64,000 nt of DNA from Sphaerolaimus hirsutus (taxonomy: Eukaryota > Nematoda > Chromadorea > Monhysterida > Sphaerolaimidae): the NCBI GenBank assembly GCA_964036195.1, contig OZ038453.1, positions 14,669,206 to 14,733,205 on the forward strand, in the 5' to 3' direction. The notes under the pieces were generated by a model. The model was not told the origin of the DNA. It saw only the letters and a list, made by a program, of their open reading frames with translations, and did no database searches. Positions 13,701-25,300 of the stretch are shown piece after piece. Within the stretch, counting starts at the first letter, position 1. The number at the start of each line of letters is the position of its first letter. A program made the translations under genes and the position numbers.

Positions 13701-15576
13701 CTTTTGAGTAACTGTACCCTAATTTTCAGCCAAAGTCGCTAATTTTCATACTTTTTATAGATTTTTACGTATAAAATCACTAGTTTATGTGTTTTATTGC
13801 ATATTTTCAGCATGTCTGGTATCGTTAAATGCGTTCTGGTTCTAGATGCATAATGGGTTTACATGCGTAATGGCACAAGGCCCTTGCGGAATACTGCCCC
13901 TGATTTAATTTTGACCAACCTTGAAATGATTGTGCCAGTGCAAAAGACCCCTGGATCTGCGCGTTGGGTCCGTTAGGTAGTGCGACTGACTACCGTATTT
14001 ATTCTAATAGAAGATCGCCGTTCTATTTTTTTCGTCAACTTTTTTACCTTCTTTTTACCTTTCTCGTCAACTTTTTTTTGCCGTTCTATTAGAGGTGCCG
14101 TTCTATTGGAGGCTGCCGTTCTATTTTTTCACCAGTATTTTTCTCACATTTTTCATTTGAACATAGCGTTTTGAATGAAAAATGAACAACGTATTACTAT
14201 CATAGAATCAATTCAAACAAAACCAAATGTGATAACAACCGTTTAACCATAGTGCTGAACACCTTGGATGTTCTCACTTCCCATTTATCTAATATTTGTG
14301 TGTTCTGGCACTCTTCCAATGTAATTTCTACCTGCCGTTCTATTGATTGTGCCGTTGTATTGGAGGTATGCCGTTCTATTAGGAGAAATACGGTATTTAT
14401 GTGCCATGTATTGGATAGAATTGGAAATGTCGATAATTTATTTTTGTATGATTTTTCTTTCCTGATTTTTAAAAAAAATTTCATCTTTGCCAAACTAAAT
14501 GTGAGAAATCATCGAGTTAACGAAATTGCAAATATAAAATTAGGAAACTTACCACCATTTTTCATATAAAGATAACATTTAGAATGTTGACATCAAAACA
14601 CAGAAATGGGATTTATAAAACTACCCCCCTACAACAAACAGGCATCAACATACCCAGAAATATATCCTCATGTTTGTAGTTCTCTCCATTGCCCCTGTAA
14701 ACTTTATCACCAGGTATCTGCCGATAAAGATACAATGCCACAGCGAATGGCCATTCCTTGGGTGCCGTACCTAGCATTGAAAAATGGGTAATTTTGGGGA
14801 AAAATAAAATATAATCTCAGTCCTCAGAATCTGAAAATAATATACCGTATTTCCTCGAAATACCCCCGGGGGGTTTATTGTTTCAGAGTGAGAATTTTGA
14901 GGGGGGGTTAATCGAGGGGGGGGGGGTATTTCGAGGGGGGGTTTATTATTTCGCCAGAAATTTTTTGAAATCCCAGTACTAAAATGTCGTCTGAAACGTA
15001 CGCAGACGTCGAAAAATGCAACAAAAATCGCCATTTATAAGACTCTAAAGACATTTATAAGTGTGTAGACGTACAAACACTGTTCTCACATAACAGAGTC
15101 ATCGTTTTTAACGTGTGTTCTGCATTGTCGGGATGACAAACCGCAGCCTTTGTCATTTACGTTCTCTATACACTAAATTTGGGGGGGGGTATTTCGAGGG
15201 GGGGGGTTTATAAATTCATAGTGTCCATTTTGAGGGGGGGGGTATTTCGAGGGGGGGGGGTATTTCGAGGAAATACGGTAATCTGAAAAAAAATATTGTC
15301 AAATATATTTTGGTATCTGTGAAAAATCAGGAAAAAAAAGCAAATTTAAGTCCAATGTTTTTGAGTTTTTATGATATTTTTAAAAATCGCAGAAAATCAT
15401 TCAAAAATCACTCTGGAAGGAATATAAATATAAATTTTGTTATTTTCTGTGTTTTTTAAATATAAATGTCCCAGAGAGTTTTCTAATGGTAACTGTACCT
15501 TCACCATATACCATTTTGAAGCCACGATCAATCTCAGAATTTCCATTGACAGTGTTTTTGTATCCGCACTTGTCAC
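7765..15576 (-). CDS. Chymotrypsin-fold (S1) serine protease, multi-exon, 5' end not found
   Basis: Exons in gene order: 15576-15499 (GDKCGYKN...FKMVYGEG, activation site K|MVYGEG), 14770-14654 (TAPKEWPFAVALYLY), 12617-12546 (WHVITAAHC, catalytic His), 11926-11897 (tentative), 11737-11579 (GQNTDTDQVLDNV), 8934-8838, 8754-8730 (tentative), 8651-8532, 8458-8427 (GDSGGP, catalytic Ser), 8307-8222 (TLAGVMSMGSECA), 7934-7765 (GQYYINVAKHVNWI, stop at 7767-7765). The first two exons, and those from 8934 down, chain in phase. The links 14654 to 12617 and 11579 to 8934 do not, so short exons are missing there. The Asp position reads NAAL where NDIAL is expected. Residue 189 (by alignment to Ser195) is Val, so specificity is not trypsin-like. 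A secreted zymogen is inferred; no signal-peptide exon was found. Confidence 0.82.
9055..10170. repeat. Inverted repeat with arms at 9068-9165 and 9548-9645, interrupted by a TTCGAA element
   Basis: The two arms, about 90 bp each, are reverse complements with few mismatches and share the word CCCCAACATACTC in opposite sense. A TTCGAA-arm hAT-like element (9646-10161) has inserted exactly at the outer end of the right arm. The block is intronic with respect to the minus-strand protease. Confidence 0.75.
9646..10161. mobile_element. hAT-like element, TTCGAA-arm family, copy 1
   Basis: Starts TAACGATGGCAAA and ends TTTGCCATCGTTA. It has a perfect 8-bp duplication CATACAAC (9638-9645 and 10162-10169). 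Both arms are tandem TTTTCGAATTTTCGAA-type words; the centre is AT-rich with no coding evidence. The second copy is at 31447-32255. Confidence 0.88.
10172..10366. mobile_element. GTATACTCGGCGGACA-TIR MITE
   Basis: Termini GTATACTCGGCGGACAGCAC and GTGCTGTCCGCCGAGTATAC are near-perfect inverted repeats about 195 bp apart. Related termini (GTATACTCGGCAGACA) occur at 30003-30216 and 41351-42029. Confidence 0.8.
10768..11388. mobile_element. hAT-like element, AAACGTTT-arm family, copy 2
   Basis: Same termini (TAGGGTTGGCCGATG / CCAACCTTA) and same centre as 3086-3790. The flanking octamers do not match, so this copy has lost or never kept a target duplication. Confidence 0.75.
11738..11896 (-). 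mobile_element. Introner-like palindromic element acting as an intron of the serine protease (candidate)
   Basis: In the gene sense it begins GTGACAGCCCCGTGCCCTG and ends GGGACTGCCCCGTGAAAG. It shares the CTGTAAA / TCAAATGTCATG interior with the elements at 26545-26739 and 27455-27646. The upstream segment ends in ACCAG and the downstream exon continues ATTCAC, giving an uninterrupted phase-2 junction (codon AGA). The downstream exon is solid; the 30-nt upstream exon is tentative, so this is weaker than the two copies in gene X. Confidence 0.5.
12092..12316. mobile_element. AAATTGAGAAGTGAAATGGC-type MITE, copy 1
   Basis: The termini are AGTTCCGCAAATTGAGAAGT and its complement ending in GGGGCTGGCACC. 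The arms are repeats of GCAAANGCGAAGTGAAATGG. Related copies are at 24716-24920 and 28236-28458, both inside introns of gene X. Confidence 0.7.
12668..13327. mobile_element. CACACACTAGTTGACA-TIR element with GGCGCC material inside
   Basis: Outer termini are GCACACACTAGTTGACAC and the matching GTGCGTCAACTAGTGTTTG. Inside are poly-G/C runs and a GGCGCCATGGCGCC cluster at 12930-13000, suggesting later insertions. It lies beside the catalytic-His exon of the protease. Confidence 0.6.
13500..13886. repeat. Inverted repeat, GGCCTATTATGCATGTAAAC family
   Basis: The left arm (GGCCTATTATGCATGTAAAC) and the right arm (GTTTACATGCGTAATGGCAC) are reverse-complementary with short internal repeats of CATTACGCAT. 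A related foldback is at 60404-60810. No coding potential was recognised. Confidence 0.65.
14843..15280. mobile_element. TACCGTATTTCCTCG-TIR element
   Basis: Near-perfect inverted termini TACCGTATTTCCTCGAAATA and TATTTCGAGGAAATACGGTA enclose an interior with G-runs (GGGGGGGTATTTCGAGG) and a unique central segment shared in part with 4680-4800 and 63420-63620. It lies in the protease intron between the two most 5' exons found. Confidence 0.8.
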
Positions 15577-15762
15577 CTGGGAGAAATTGACTATGTGAAA
15601 AAATATATTGGTATCTGTACAACATTAACACACCTTGGGGCTAGAGATGACCGGTGTTTTTTAAACTGTTAAAAAACGTTAAACGTTTTTTAAACACAGG
15701 CATCGAAACCGTTTTTTAAAGCAGCAGAGAATTTCTGTACGTACTTATTAATTACGTAGGTG

Positions 15763-18182
15763 TAGTGATGTAAAAGCGCCATGGCGCCATTGGCGCTTGG
15801 CGGCACGACAACGAAAAGTGCCATGACACTTTTGACGCTTGGCGCTGGCGCTATTTTACCCGGCGCTAGGAACAATGCTGCTCACTGTGCTTTTTATGCT
15901 ATGAAACAAACCCTTCTGTCAATTAATGACCAGGCGATAAAAGCTCGGCCACCACCATTTCTTAAGAAGAATTCAACCTTAAAATGCCATGGCGCTCCTG
16001 GCGCTTGGCGCCATTTTGCTGTGGCGCCATTGCCGCTTGGCGCTAGAGGTCGGAAAAGCGCCATGGCGCTTTTGGCGCTTGGCCCTTAAGTAGTGATGTG
16101 AAAGCGCCAAAACAAAAAGCGCCATGGCGCTTTTGGCGCTTGGCGCCTTTTTGCTGTGGCGCCATTGGCGCTTGGCGTTGTGCTACGGGAAAGCGCCATG
16201 GCGCTTTTGGCGCTTGGCGCTATGATGTCGTGGCGCCATTGGTGCTTGGCCCTGGTGTTTTATAAAGCGCCAAAGAAGCGCCAAGTAGTACCAAAAAAAT
16301 CATTTTTCTTATGTAAAAAGACCTTGCCTGCATGAGTTACATAAGTAAATGTGTTACTGTAAGTGTGTTACAGGAAGAACAAACCCTCTACTTGCTTATT
16401 TTGTAAACCATGTCCATGCAATTGCAACGATATTCAAAACTTTTACCAAAAAATGGGACTACACGCACTACGTAGTTTTCAACGACATTTTATGTCAACT
16501 GGTTTTCGTCCCAATTCAAGGCTTGATGACGAGCCGACGAACAGCGTTCAAATGCATAGTGTTGCATTATATTGTAAATGAAGTTGTATTGATGCTGTGG
16601 AATGAAGTACGGCATGATGTACCTACCGTATTTCCTCGAAATACACCCAGGGGGTTTATTTTTTCAGGGTGCAAATTTTGAGGGGAGTTTCGAGGGGGGC
16701 TTATCCGGAGGGAATTTTTATGAAGGGTCGTAGTAAAGTATCGTTTTTTTGTACCCAAAACGTAAGGAGATGACCAAATAGGATATATTGTGGCCATATT
16801 ATCATAGATCGTTCCATAAACAACGCCATGTATAGCTGCGATGTAAATTCACAGCTGACAAAATATATCATGTTCATTGGATACATGATCTACCTTACTC
16901 CAGACGGGTGTATTTCGAGGGGGGGGGGTTAATTGAAGAGGGTATTTCGAGCAAATATGGTATATGTGTATACAACGCTGGATAGTGTTACTTGTCAGCA
17001 AGCTTTGAATTGGGATGGAAACCAGTTGGCAAACAAATAGATAAATAGATGCACTTTGTGCAGCAAAATTTTCTGGCGTGGGCGTTATTGGCGCTTGGCG
17101 CCATCATCCCCCGGCGCCATTGGCGCTTGGCGCCATGGTGAGGGAAACCCATTATTTAACCACAGCGACTCGTAACCCATCGTCTCGTAAGCCAAAGTGC
17201 ATCAAGATTTAACCCAAAGTACCTCGTCTCGTAAGCCGCAGCCAATCATTCGACTCGTCACCCAAAGTGTGTCATTATTTAACCCCACTGTGTCATTATT
17301 TAAGCCACGAGTACATAGTACAAATTTTGTGTCATTATTTAAGCCGTGTGTACACATGTATTTAGTTCATATTTGTGTATTTTTTGAATGCCAGCGAATA
17401 CATAGCACTGATGTGCTGGTGCGGAACCAACGTAAATATGTGTTTACATGGTGACCAATGATACTTGCAATGTGGGATGAACAAGGGAAATAGATATATT
17501 TATCTAGGTAACTCACAAATTTCATTTCAAACATATCGCGCCCACTTTCAAATCAAATCAATTTTATTACCCCCCTTGAAAAATGCATAAGAAACATGCA
17601 ATGGAAGATAATGTGGATAGAAATGAACAGCTTTTTCTCTCCATTTGATACTCTCATGCATGAAACACTCTTTATGTCTGTTGTCCATTTCGCTTTATTA
17701 GGACCGAAAGTATCCATGATCCACTTACTCGAGCCCACCAGATATTGACCACAGATGTCCAAGTGCATTAGCCAAAAACGACTGATCTTACCGCCACATG
17801 TAATGTCTATACATCCATCTTATATGTATACATGTTATGTATTTACCTGTACTGCGGCTTACGAGTCGACACATTGGGTTAAATAATGAGGCACAATGGC
17901 TTAAATGATGACACACTTTTTCACGTTAATTGTGGCTTAAATGTCGCCATACTTTGGCTTACCTAGCGAGGTACTTTGGCTTTACAGTCGATGGGTTAAA
18001 TCTCGGGTAGCTTAAATCTCGCTATACTCTCGCCATGGTCTAGAAAAGCGCCATGGCGCTTTTGGCGCTTGGCGCTTGGCGCTCGCATGCCAAAAGCGCC
18101 ATGGCGCTTTTGGCGCTTGGCGCCAAAAGTCTGGCGCTTTTCACATCACTACCCTTACGTCATGGCGCTTTTTACATCACTA
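15763..18182. mobile_element. GGCGCTTTT-arm hAT-like element, outer copy of a nested pair
   Basis: Starts TAGTGATGTAAAAGCGCC and ends GGCGCTTTTTACATCACTA. The flanking octamers CGTAGGTG and CATAGGTG match at seven of eight positions. Most of its length is a second element of the same family (16091-18151). Confidence 0.75.
16091..18151. mobile_element. GGCGCTTTT-arm hAT-like element, inner copy, carrying further nested repeats
   Basis: Starts TAGTGATGTGAAAGCGCC and ends GGCGCTTTTCACATCACTA, with octamers CCCTTAAG and CCCTTACG on either side. It contains a TACCGTATTTCCTCG element (16624-16962) and a foldback whose arms (about 17140-17350 and 17860-18025) repeat ATTATTTAAGCC, CTCGTAACCCAT and their complements around a unique centre. 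The open frames inside (for example 17553-17768 minus) were not recognised as known proteins. Confidence 0.7.
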
Positions 18183-19016
18183 CATAGGTGTTTTTCAATT
18201 TTCTTTTGCATGCATGCAATTTCGCAATTTCACACGCCTAGTCTTCCATTTCAATCTAGCACTTGTTTGATATACCTGTACTATTTATGTCGACAAACAG
18301 AAACAACCATTTTTTACCAATTTTTTTTACCATCCCTTGTAGGGTCAGCCGAACAAAAAAAATATCATGCAAACAATTACTCATAATCTGTAGTCACCCA
18401 ATGATTTGGATTTCTGTCCACTTTGAAATGAGAACAGGTTCATTGAATCTACATCAGCGACCATTTGCAGGCTCAATATTTTGACAAGTAAAGTGATGTC
18501 CATGGCTCCCTGTGAGTGATCAGTTGTAAATGAACAAATATGCAAAAATACAACTGTTAAGTGCCAAATTTTGGACAAGTTTATAAATATCTGTAAAATT
18601 ACAAAATTAATTATGCACTGAATGAAAAAAGACAAGTAAAGATTTGATGCGTATAACGTACACAGTCAAGTGCTATAAAGTTTCAAGTGTCAAATCTCAA
18701 ACTTTAAGGTACATGGTAAACTGTAGTCTAAAGGTTTCACTCACCTGCTGAAAATCTGATTTTTCCTTACTCTCTTGTAGATTTTTTGGTTTTTGTTAAA
18801 ATGTTAGTTTTTTAAATATATTTTGTTTGCGGGTATTAATAATTATAATTTTGCAATGTATGTTTTAGTTTTCAAATTTTCAAATTTAATCTTTCATAAA
18901 TTGAAAATTCACATTACCAAATTAAATAAAATCATTCAACCGTGTTGATTAATCTGCATTTGAAAAAAAAAATCAGTTTTCCCACGAAGTCACGGTGACA
19001 ACTAGTGTGTGTAGGC

Positions 19017-19682
19017 CAACGATGGAAAAACACAGAAATAAAAACACAGAAACTCATTGAGTTTCTGTGTTTTTGTTTTACACAGAAACACGGAAACTCA
19101 CAAATTTTGAAAAACATGGAAACTCAAATAAGTTTTTTGAGTTTTTTCATCGGATTTTCAAAATGAGTAAATTTTAAAGCACTTTGTTATGTGATGAGTC
19201 GATGAAAAAAAAGTTTGTTTATGAACACATTGTCCCTTAAATGCGATTTTTTGTTGAAATTTAATGAGGTATTTTGGGATAGGTAAGTAGTTCAGTTATT
19301 GTGAAGGCTTCAATGGATGCACATCCATTCAAGAATCTTGGAGTACTGCGTAAATTGTTGTTTTTCAATATGTTGTCGTGTAGATGTGCTCATTGTAGAA
19401 ATTTTTGTGGACTTTGTCAACACTTAAATGAATACGCAGCTGTTAAGTGTGGTTGAAACATGTGTAAAACCAATATTGGTTGAGAAAACTGCTGTTTTCA
19501 CGTTTAAATGCTGTAAACATAACTTTTTGGAGAAAAAAACTCGAGTTTTTTCAAAAAACGCAGAAATAAAAACAGAGTTACTCAAGTTTTTTTCGTGAAA
19601 AAAAACTCAAAACACAGGTATTCATTTTTGAAAAACTCAAAACACAGAAAGTGTTTTTATTTGGAGAACTTACCCATCATTG
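19017..19682. mobile_element. hAT-like element, CAGAAACTC-arm family, copy 1
   Basis: Starts CAACGATGGAAAAACACAG and ends TTACCCATCATTG, with a perfect 8-bp duplication GTGTAGGC (19009-19016 and 19683-19690). The arms are tandem ACACAGAAACTCAAA words. The target lies in the terminus of an older ACACTAGT-family element. The second copy is at 62014-63204. Confidence 0.88.
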
Positions 19683-20161
19683 GTGTAGGCACATTCTGTG
19701 CACTGTGCAGCGCACAGATGAGTTTTCCAAACATTTAAATGAAAAATCATAAAATTTGGATATATTCAAATATGTTCGAATTTTTATTTTTTCACGATAG
19801 TTATCTTAATTATGAACAATGCAGCACCATTTAGGAAAACAATTTGAAGAACTATTTTCGAACTTTGTTGTTGCTGCCGTTCTTCACTGTCACTCTCACT
19901 ATGAAATCAGCCGTTATGCGCAAATGTGAAACTTTTACAGAAATTTGTCACTTTAAAAGGGGACTTCACATGGCGCTGGATTCAGCACAATACAAAAAAA
20001 ACGTAAGAAAATTTCTAGCCAACAAATCTATGCGCTGTAGTACTGCCTTTCTTGTGATGATGGGAAAGCCTTTATATTTATGGTAATGTGTGATGTCTGT
20101 GAAAGCCACAGTTGTTTAATGTAAATTTACCGAACATACCTTAGCATTTTGGAGATAATAC

Positions 20162-20813
20162 TAGGGTTGGCCGATGTTTTTTTGAACGTTTTAAAAAAAA
20201 CAACGTTTTTTTTTAATAAAAAAACATGACGTCCGAAATGTTTTGTTTAAAAAAAACATCGACCGAAATTTTTAGTACTAAGCACTGGGTATTTTGCAAA
20301 ATTTTAGCGCGCAAGCACGCAATTTCACACACAAATTGACATTGGTGGTTGTTTTCATTGGTTTTGTGGCATTTTTAGTATCAAAGCATCCATTTCCACC
20401 ATGCTACCATGGGTTAATAAGCCGTCATATGTTGCTGTAGTATATAATATTGAGGTAATGTGCTTCCGATGTACCTCCACAGTGTGTAACTTCACTCCCA
20501 AAGTAACAACCTCATTTGATAACCTTGTTTGATCACTATTCCGTGCCGAACTTCACCTGAAGTCACGAACATTCGACTATAAGGCGATATACGGGCAGTC
20601 GACAAAAAATGGATTTTTTTGACACAAATCTCCACTTATAATGCTATCCCATCGCTCCACAGCCATTATATGGTCATATATGACATCACAGAGTATTGCC
20701 ACTGTCTTATAAACCTATATATGTTGACACCAGGTCAAATCTGGGAGCTTTTTAAAAAAACGTCGTTTTTTTCAAAAACATCGAGTTAAAAAAACGTTTT
20801 TTTTCCAACCCTA
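20162..20813. mobile_element. hAT-like element, AAACGTTT-arm family, copy 3
   Basis: Termini TAGGGTTGGCCGATG and CCAACCCTA; octamers GATAATAC and TATAATAC differ at one position. The centre matches copies 1 and 2. Confidence 0.82.
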
Positions 20814-21518
20814 TATAATACTATTGATTAAGATTTGTATTTACAATTTACAATTTACTGTAGAACGTTTTTGTATTCTTACAATTTTTTTGCATACCGT
20901 ATTACCCCGAAATACCCCCAGAGGGTTTATTATTTCGATTTATTTTTACTCCACTGGTCTTACACGGGGGCTTATTCGAGGAGGGAACCATTCAACCAAA
21001 TATGGTATTTATTATCCACTCCAAAAATCCTCTATATCCACGACATTCAAAAATCATATTATTACAAGAACAGTCATTTTTATTCAGACACCATTCAGTG
21101 CGCAACTCTAAATTTTTGTTTTTGTTACTGTGGTCGTGTGTAGCACATTCAAAAAACATCCCCTGCGGGTATACTCAGTACCTATTGGAACAATGCCAAA
21201 AACGTTATCATCAAAATATATCACGCCAAAAATCTGGGCAGAAATATTCTAAATACCTGGGCATTTCGGGTAAATAAATTTTGCCAATACTGTTATAAAT
21301 GGGTTACTGCGTGCATTATGTATGTATACATTTTATTGATGTTCTAGTATTTATAGCTTTTTTCAGGCTACCTATTTTTTCTGCACCTGTACTGAATTTT
21401 TTTGATAGAATATTTTCAATATGATTTACGTTTTCCAAAATTAGTGGGTAATCTTTTGGTTTTTGGACATTTGGATTGTAATTATGTGAAAAATTTTTTG
21501 TGGATATGTCCGGTTGGC

Positions 21519-21760
21519 CCTACACACACTAGTTTTCACCGTGACCTATATGAAAACTGAAATGGCCACATGGCGACATACAGCCTACGCTTATTGTAGG
21601 TATATTGTATGTGTTTTAGTTGTCAAATTTTCAAATTTTAACTTTCATTAATCTAAATGAACATTAAAATTACATAAAATCATTCAACCGTGTTGATTAA
21701 TCTGCATTTGAAAAAATATCAGTTTTCCCGCGAAGTCACGATGAAAACTAGTGGTGTAGG
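21519..21760. mobile_element. ACACTAGTTTTCACC-TIR MITE, copy 1
   Basis: Termini CCTACACACACTAGTTTTCA and TGAAAACTAGTGGTGTAGG; the interior (TCATTCAACCGTGTTGATTA) is shared with 24375-24605 and 18930-18960. Confidence 0.75.
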
Positions 21761-22170
21761 CACGTTGTATGAAAACGAGCTAGGTCTTTTCAATTTATCT
21801 GGAGTAACTTCCTTCCATGCAGGCTTCTATAAGAAGTGGATGCACAAAAAAATCACACAGAAATATTTCGACAAAAAGAAACAAGATATCAATTGGTGAA
21901 AAAACGAACTAACAGCTAGGAATCCGTCTCTCATAATTAGTGATGAGACAAAAAGTTATTTTTATATTTATGTTCAAGGATTGAACCTTCCGTGTATTCT
22001 TGAATACCTAAGTTCCGTTGCAAAAAAACATAAGTAAAAGCTTGTTCAGAGTGTTATGTCACTAGAGTACAACTCAATTCAACATCAGATGGCGGGATTA
22101 TTCAAGTGTGCTGGGGTTTTTACTCAAGCCATCTATATATGGAAATTTCCAAGGTGTGGTGAAAACTTTT

Positions 22171-22271
22171 TACCGTATTTCCTCGAAATACCCCCCCTCG
22201 TTTGACCCCCCCCTCTCGAGACCACTATGAAACAATCACCCCCCGGGGGGGTATTTCGAGGAAATACGGTA
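22171..22271. mobile_element. Minimal 101-bp TACCGTATTTCCTCG element
   Basis: Almost only the two inverted termini plus CCCCCCTCGTTTGACC and GGGGGGTATTTCG. It is the shortest complete member of the family in the window and useful for defining its ends. Confidence 0.85.
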
Positions 22272-22383
22272 AACAAAATGCTATATTTGAGCATAAATAT
22301 ATCGCGTCATGACGCCATTATCTCATCACAAATTCTGAATAGAGAAACACAGTCAGAACCTAAAAACTCCCACAACAAAGAAA

Positions 22384-25300
22384 ATGTCATCCGAAATCTT
22401 GAAAAAATCGTACAAAAGTAATCCGTCGAAGGAATCAAAAAAATCGTGCACCAAAGTCACTATGACGCTGCAGCAACCACCGGTGCGAATTCGAATTGAC
22501 CCGACAGTTTTTTCGGGTTGCCCGATTTTTGGTAAAATAAATGCAGCCTGATTCATTTCATTCTGCCTGCACAATAATTTACAGCGGAAATCTCGATAAT
22601 AAGTTGACGGATACCTCATTCCTGTAAACTCAAAATGCTCTCAAAGCTGAGTTTTCGAAATTTTGGTAGTGAACTATCTAATGTGTGTAGTCAAGTTTTT
22701 GAGATTTTTGAAGTCCGTGGATGAAACCTTGTAAATAAAATGTCCAGACAAATGTCAGGTGCCACGTGACGTAAATATGATACCCGATAAAACTCAAAAA
22801 TACTCGATCTGTCGCACTTAACCAAAGCGCCTAGCCCTCGGTGATATTCACATTTATGTAGAAGAGCACAATTCGGGTTACCCGACAAAAAACCTGTCGG
22901 GCAAATTGAACATCTTAGGATGCAGCAGTCGGGCACCGCGACCATGTCGGGCGGCCACAGCGGGGACAGCCACGGGCAAAGTTTGGTCGCGGAAGTCACC
23001 CCGTCGGAAGTGAATGAGTTGAATGAGGTTTGATTTGGGTGGGGGGTTATATGAAGGTGGTAGATTTTGAGTGGAAAATTGACATTTGAAAAATCGAGAA
23101 ATCGACATGTGTCTACTATGTATGTTTTGCTGTTAAATACATCACGCGCTCTATATTCACTTAAGGGGCACTAAAAGTCTTGTTATTTTAGTATACAGGT
23201 TTTTCAGAGAGATTTTATGTTAGGTATTCTCTGAGAGATTTTTTATACTACCTACATTTAATTATATTTTAGAAAATCAAAAAACCAACAAAAACTACCC
23301 ACGCTAGGTGTTAAGTACTTCACTCTTGCTTCACTACTCACTGGTGATGGAATGGCGCCATGGCGGTGGCGCCATTTGAGGGCACCACGCCATGGCGTCA
23401 CCGCGCCCACTTTCTGAAAGGCGCCATGGCGCTCTTAGCGCTTGGCGCCCTTTTTCCGTGGCGCCCTTTGCGCCTGGCGCCCTGCACTAAAAGGGCGCCA
23501 AAATGGCGCCAGCAGGGTTTCAAGTGATTGCTGCATAAATAAAAAGAAATAAAAAGCGTGTGCGTGAATAATCGAAATTCGCCGGAAAAATCGACATTGT
23601 ACGGGTATGTTCTGAAAATCTGTTCTGCATTGCCAGGAACACAAACCGTAGCTTTTATAGTTAACGTTACCTTTACACTCAAAATTGGGGGGGGGGGTAT
23701 TTCGAGGGGGGCTGATATTTACAGGCGCGTGTTGTGAGAAAGTGTGAAGTAACGTCAATGTGAAGTACCTAACTTCACTCGTCAATGCTTTTTATAAATG
23801 ATGTGCCCGATTTAATCGTGATTTTTCGGTAAGTGAGCATTTGAACCGTTAGAGTAAAAGCGCACTTCAATATTTCCACACGAAAACCCAATAAATCCGC
23901 ACAAAATCCACAAGCTCGCACAAAAAAACCTCCACTGAAAAAAACAACAACTAAAAAACGGACATCGAAAATTCGACCAGTCACTGGAACTTGACCGGAC
24001 CCCCGCACCCTCAAAATTGACAAAAAATGGTAAAAATTAACGCAACTAAACCGGTGCGAGTGGCAAACAGGGGCCCCCCTCAAGCTTCAACGCAGTCCCA
24101 CTCGGAACGGAAATCTGATCCCGATCTAGTTACGAGGGTGAGTTGAATTGGTGTTTATGGTGGGGGGGGGTTGGTATTTGATAAGTAGTGTTCGATTTTC
24201 AATTTCAATTTGAGATGAAACATAAAATCTCGAAGGCACTAGTGATGGAAAAAGCGCCAGGGGTGTGGCGCTAGGCGCCATGGACTTTTTTTGCAACCAG
24301 CGCCAATGGCGCCATCAAGAGCGCCTAGCACCAGAAGCGCCATGGCTCTTTACATCACTAGAAGGCTCCAATGGCCCTACACACACTAGTTTTCACCGTG
24401 ACTGATGTGAAAACTGACATGGCGACATCCAGCCTACTCTTATTGTATGCTATGTGTTTTAGTTTTCAAATTTTCAATTTTAAGCTTTCATTGATTTAAA
24501 TTCAAATTTAACTTAAATAAAATCATTCAACCGTGTTCATTAATTTGCATTTGAAAAAATTTCAGTTTTCATACGAAGTCACGGTGAAAACTAGTGTGTG
24601 TAGGCACAATGTCATCGAAACCCCAACTTGTGACGCCACCGGCAAAACGATGAATACGTCACTGGACACTGGTGATAACTGGCACCGCAGAGGTAACTGT
24701 GCTACTTTAGATGGGGGTACCGCGTCTGGGGCCAGTTCCTCAAAATGAGAAGTGAGACGTGAAATGGCAAAGGCAAAGTAAAACAATAAAAATAAAAAGT
24801 AATTTCCCTTCGCTTGTGCCATTTCACTTGCCAATTCACTTGCCGTTTCACTTCGCCTTTGCGCTTTTACTTCGCCTTTGCCATTTCACTTCTCATTTTG
24901 CATAACTGGCACCTGGACTCCGGCCCCGGTGCCCCGGTGTCTTTCTATTGCCAGTGTCCTCATCCGACTATCTACCCCTCATTCAACCCCCCTAACCCCC
25001 ATTCAAGCCCACCTGACCTCACCCCCTCATTTACCCCCACCCATTCTTTATTCAACCCAATCCCCTTATAATTGAACCCCCCACCCAGCAAAACCCGAAA
25101 GAGCCCAGCTATGCGGAGCCCCTGCCAGTGGCCTTTGTGTCCACAGGCTACGGTCCCGCGGGGGTCACCATATGTTGGATCTTTTGGGGGTGCGTATGGA
25201 TGTCGGGTCGTGTTAACTTGGGGGTAGGGGTAGCTGGATAACGTGTATTCCCGAATTGACCCCTCCCCAAAGAAAGACGCCCCTGAGGCGGCCACAGACC

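Larger units (their letters stand above)
18190..22170. other. Gene-poor block of MITEs
   Basis: No exon is supported. Besides the elements listed separately (19017-19682, 20162-20813, 21519-21760), there is a TACCGTATTACCCCG element at 20895-21007. An ACACTAGT-family right terminus ends at 19016, and its interior (18930-18960) matches 21680-21715. The rest is AT-rich and featureless to the eye. Confidence 0.5.
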
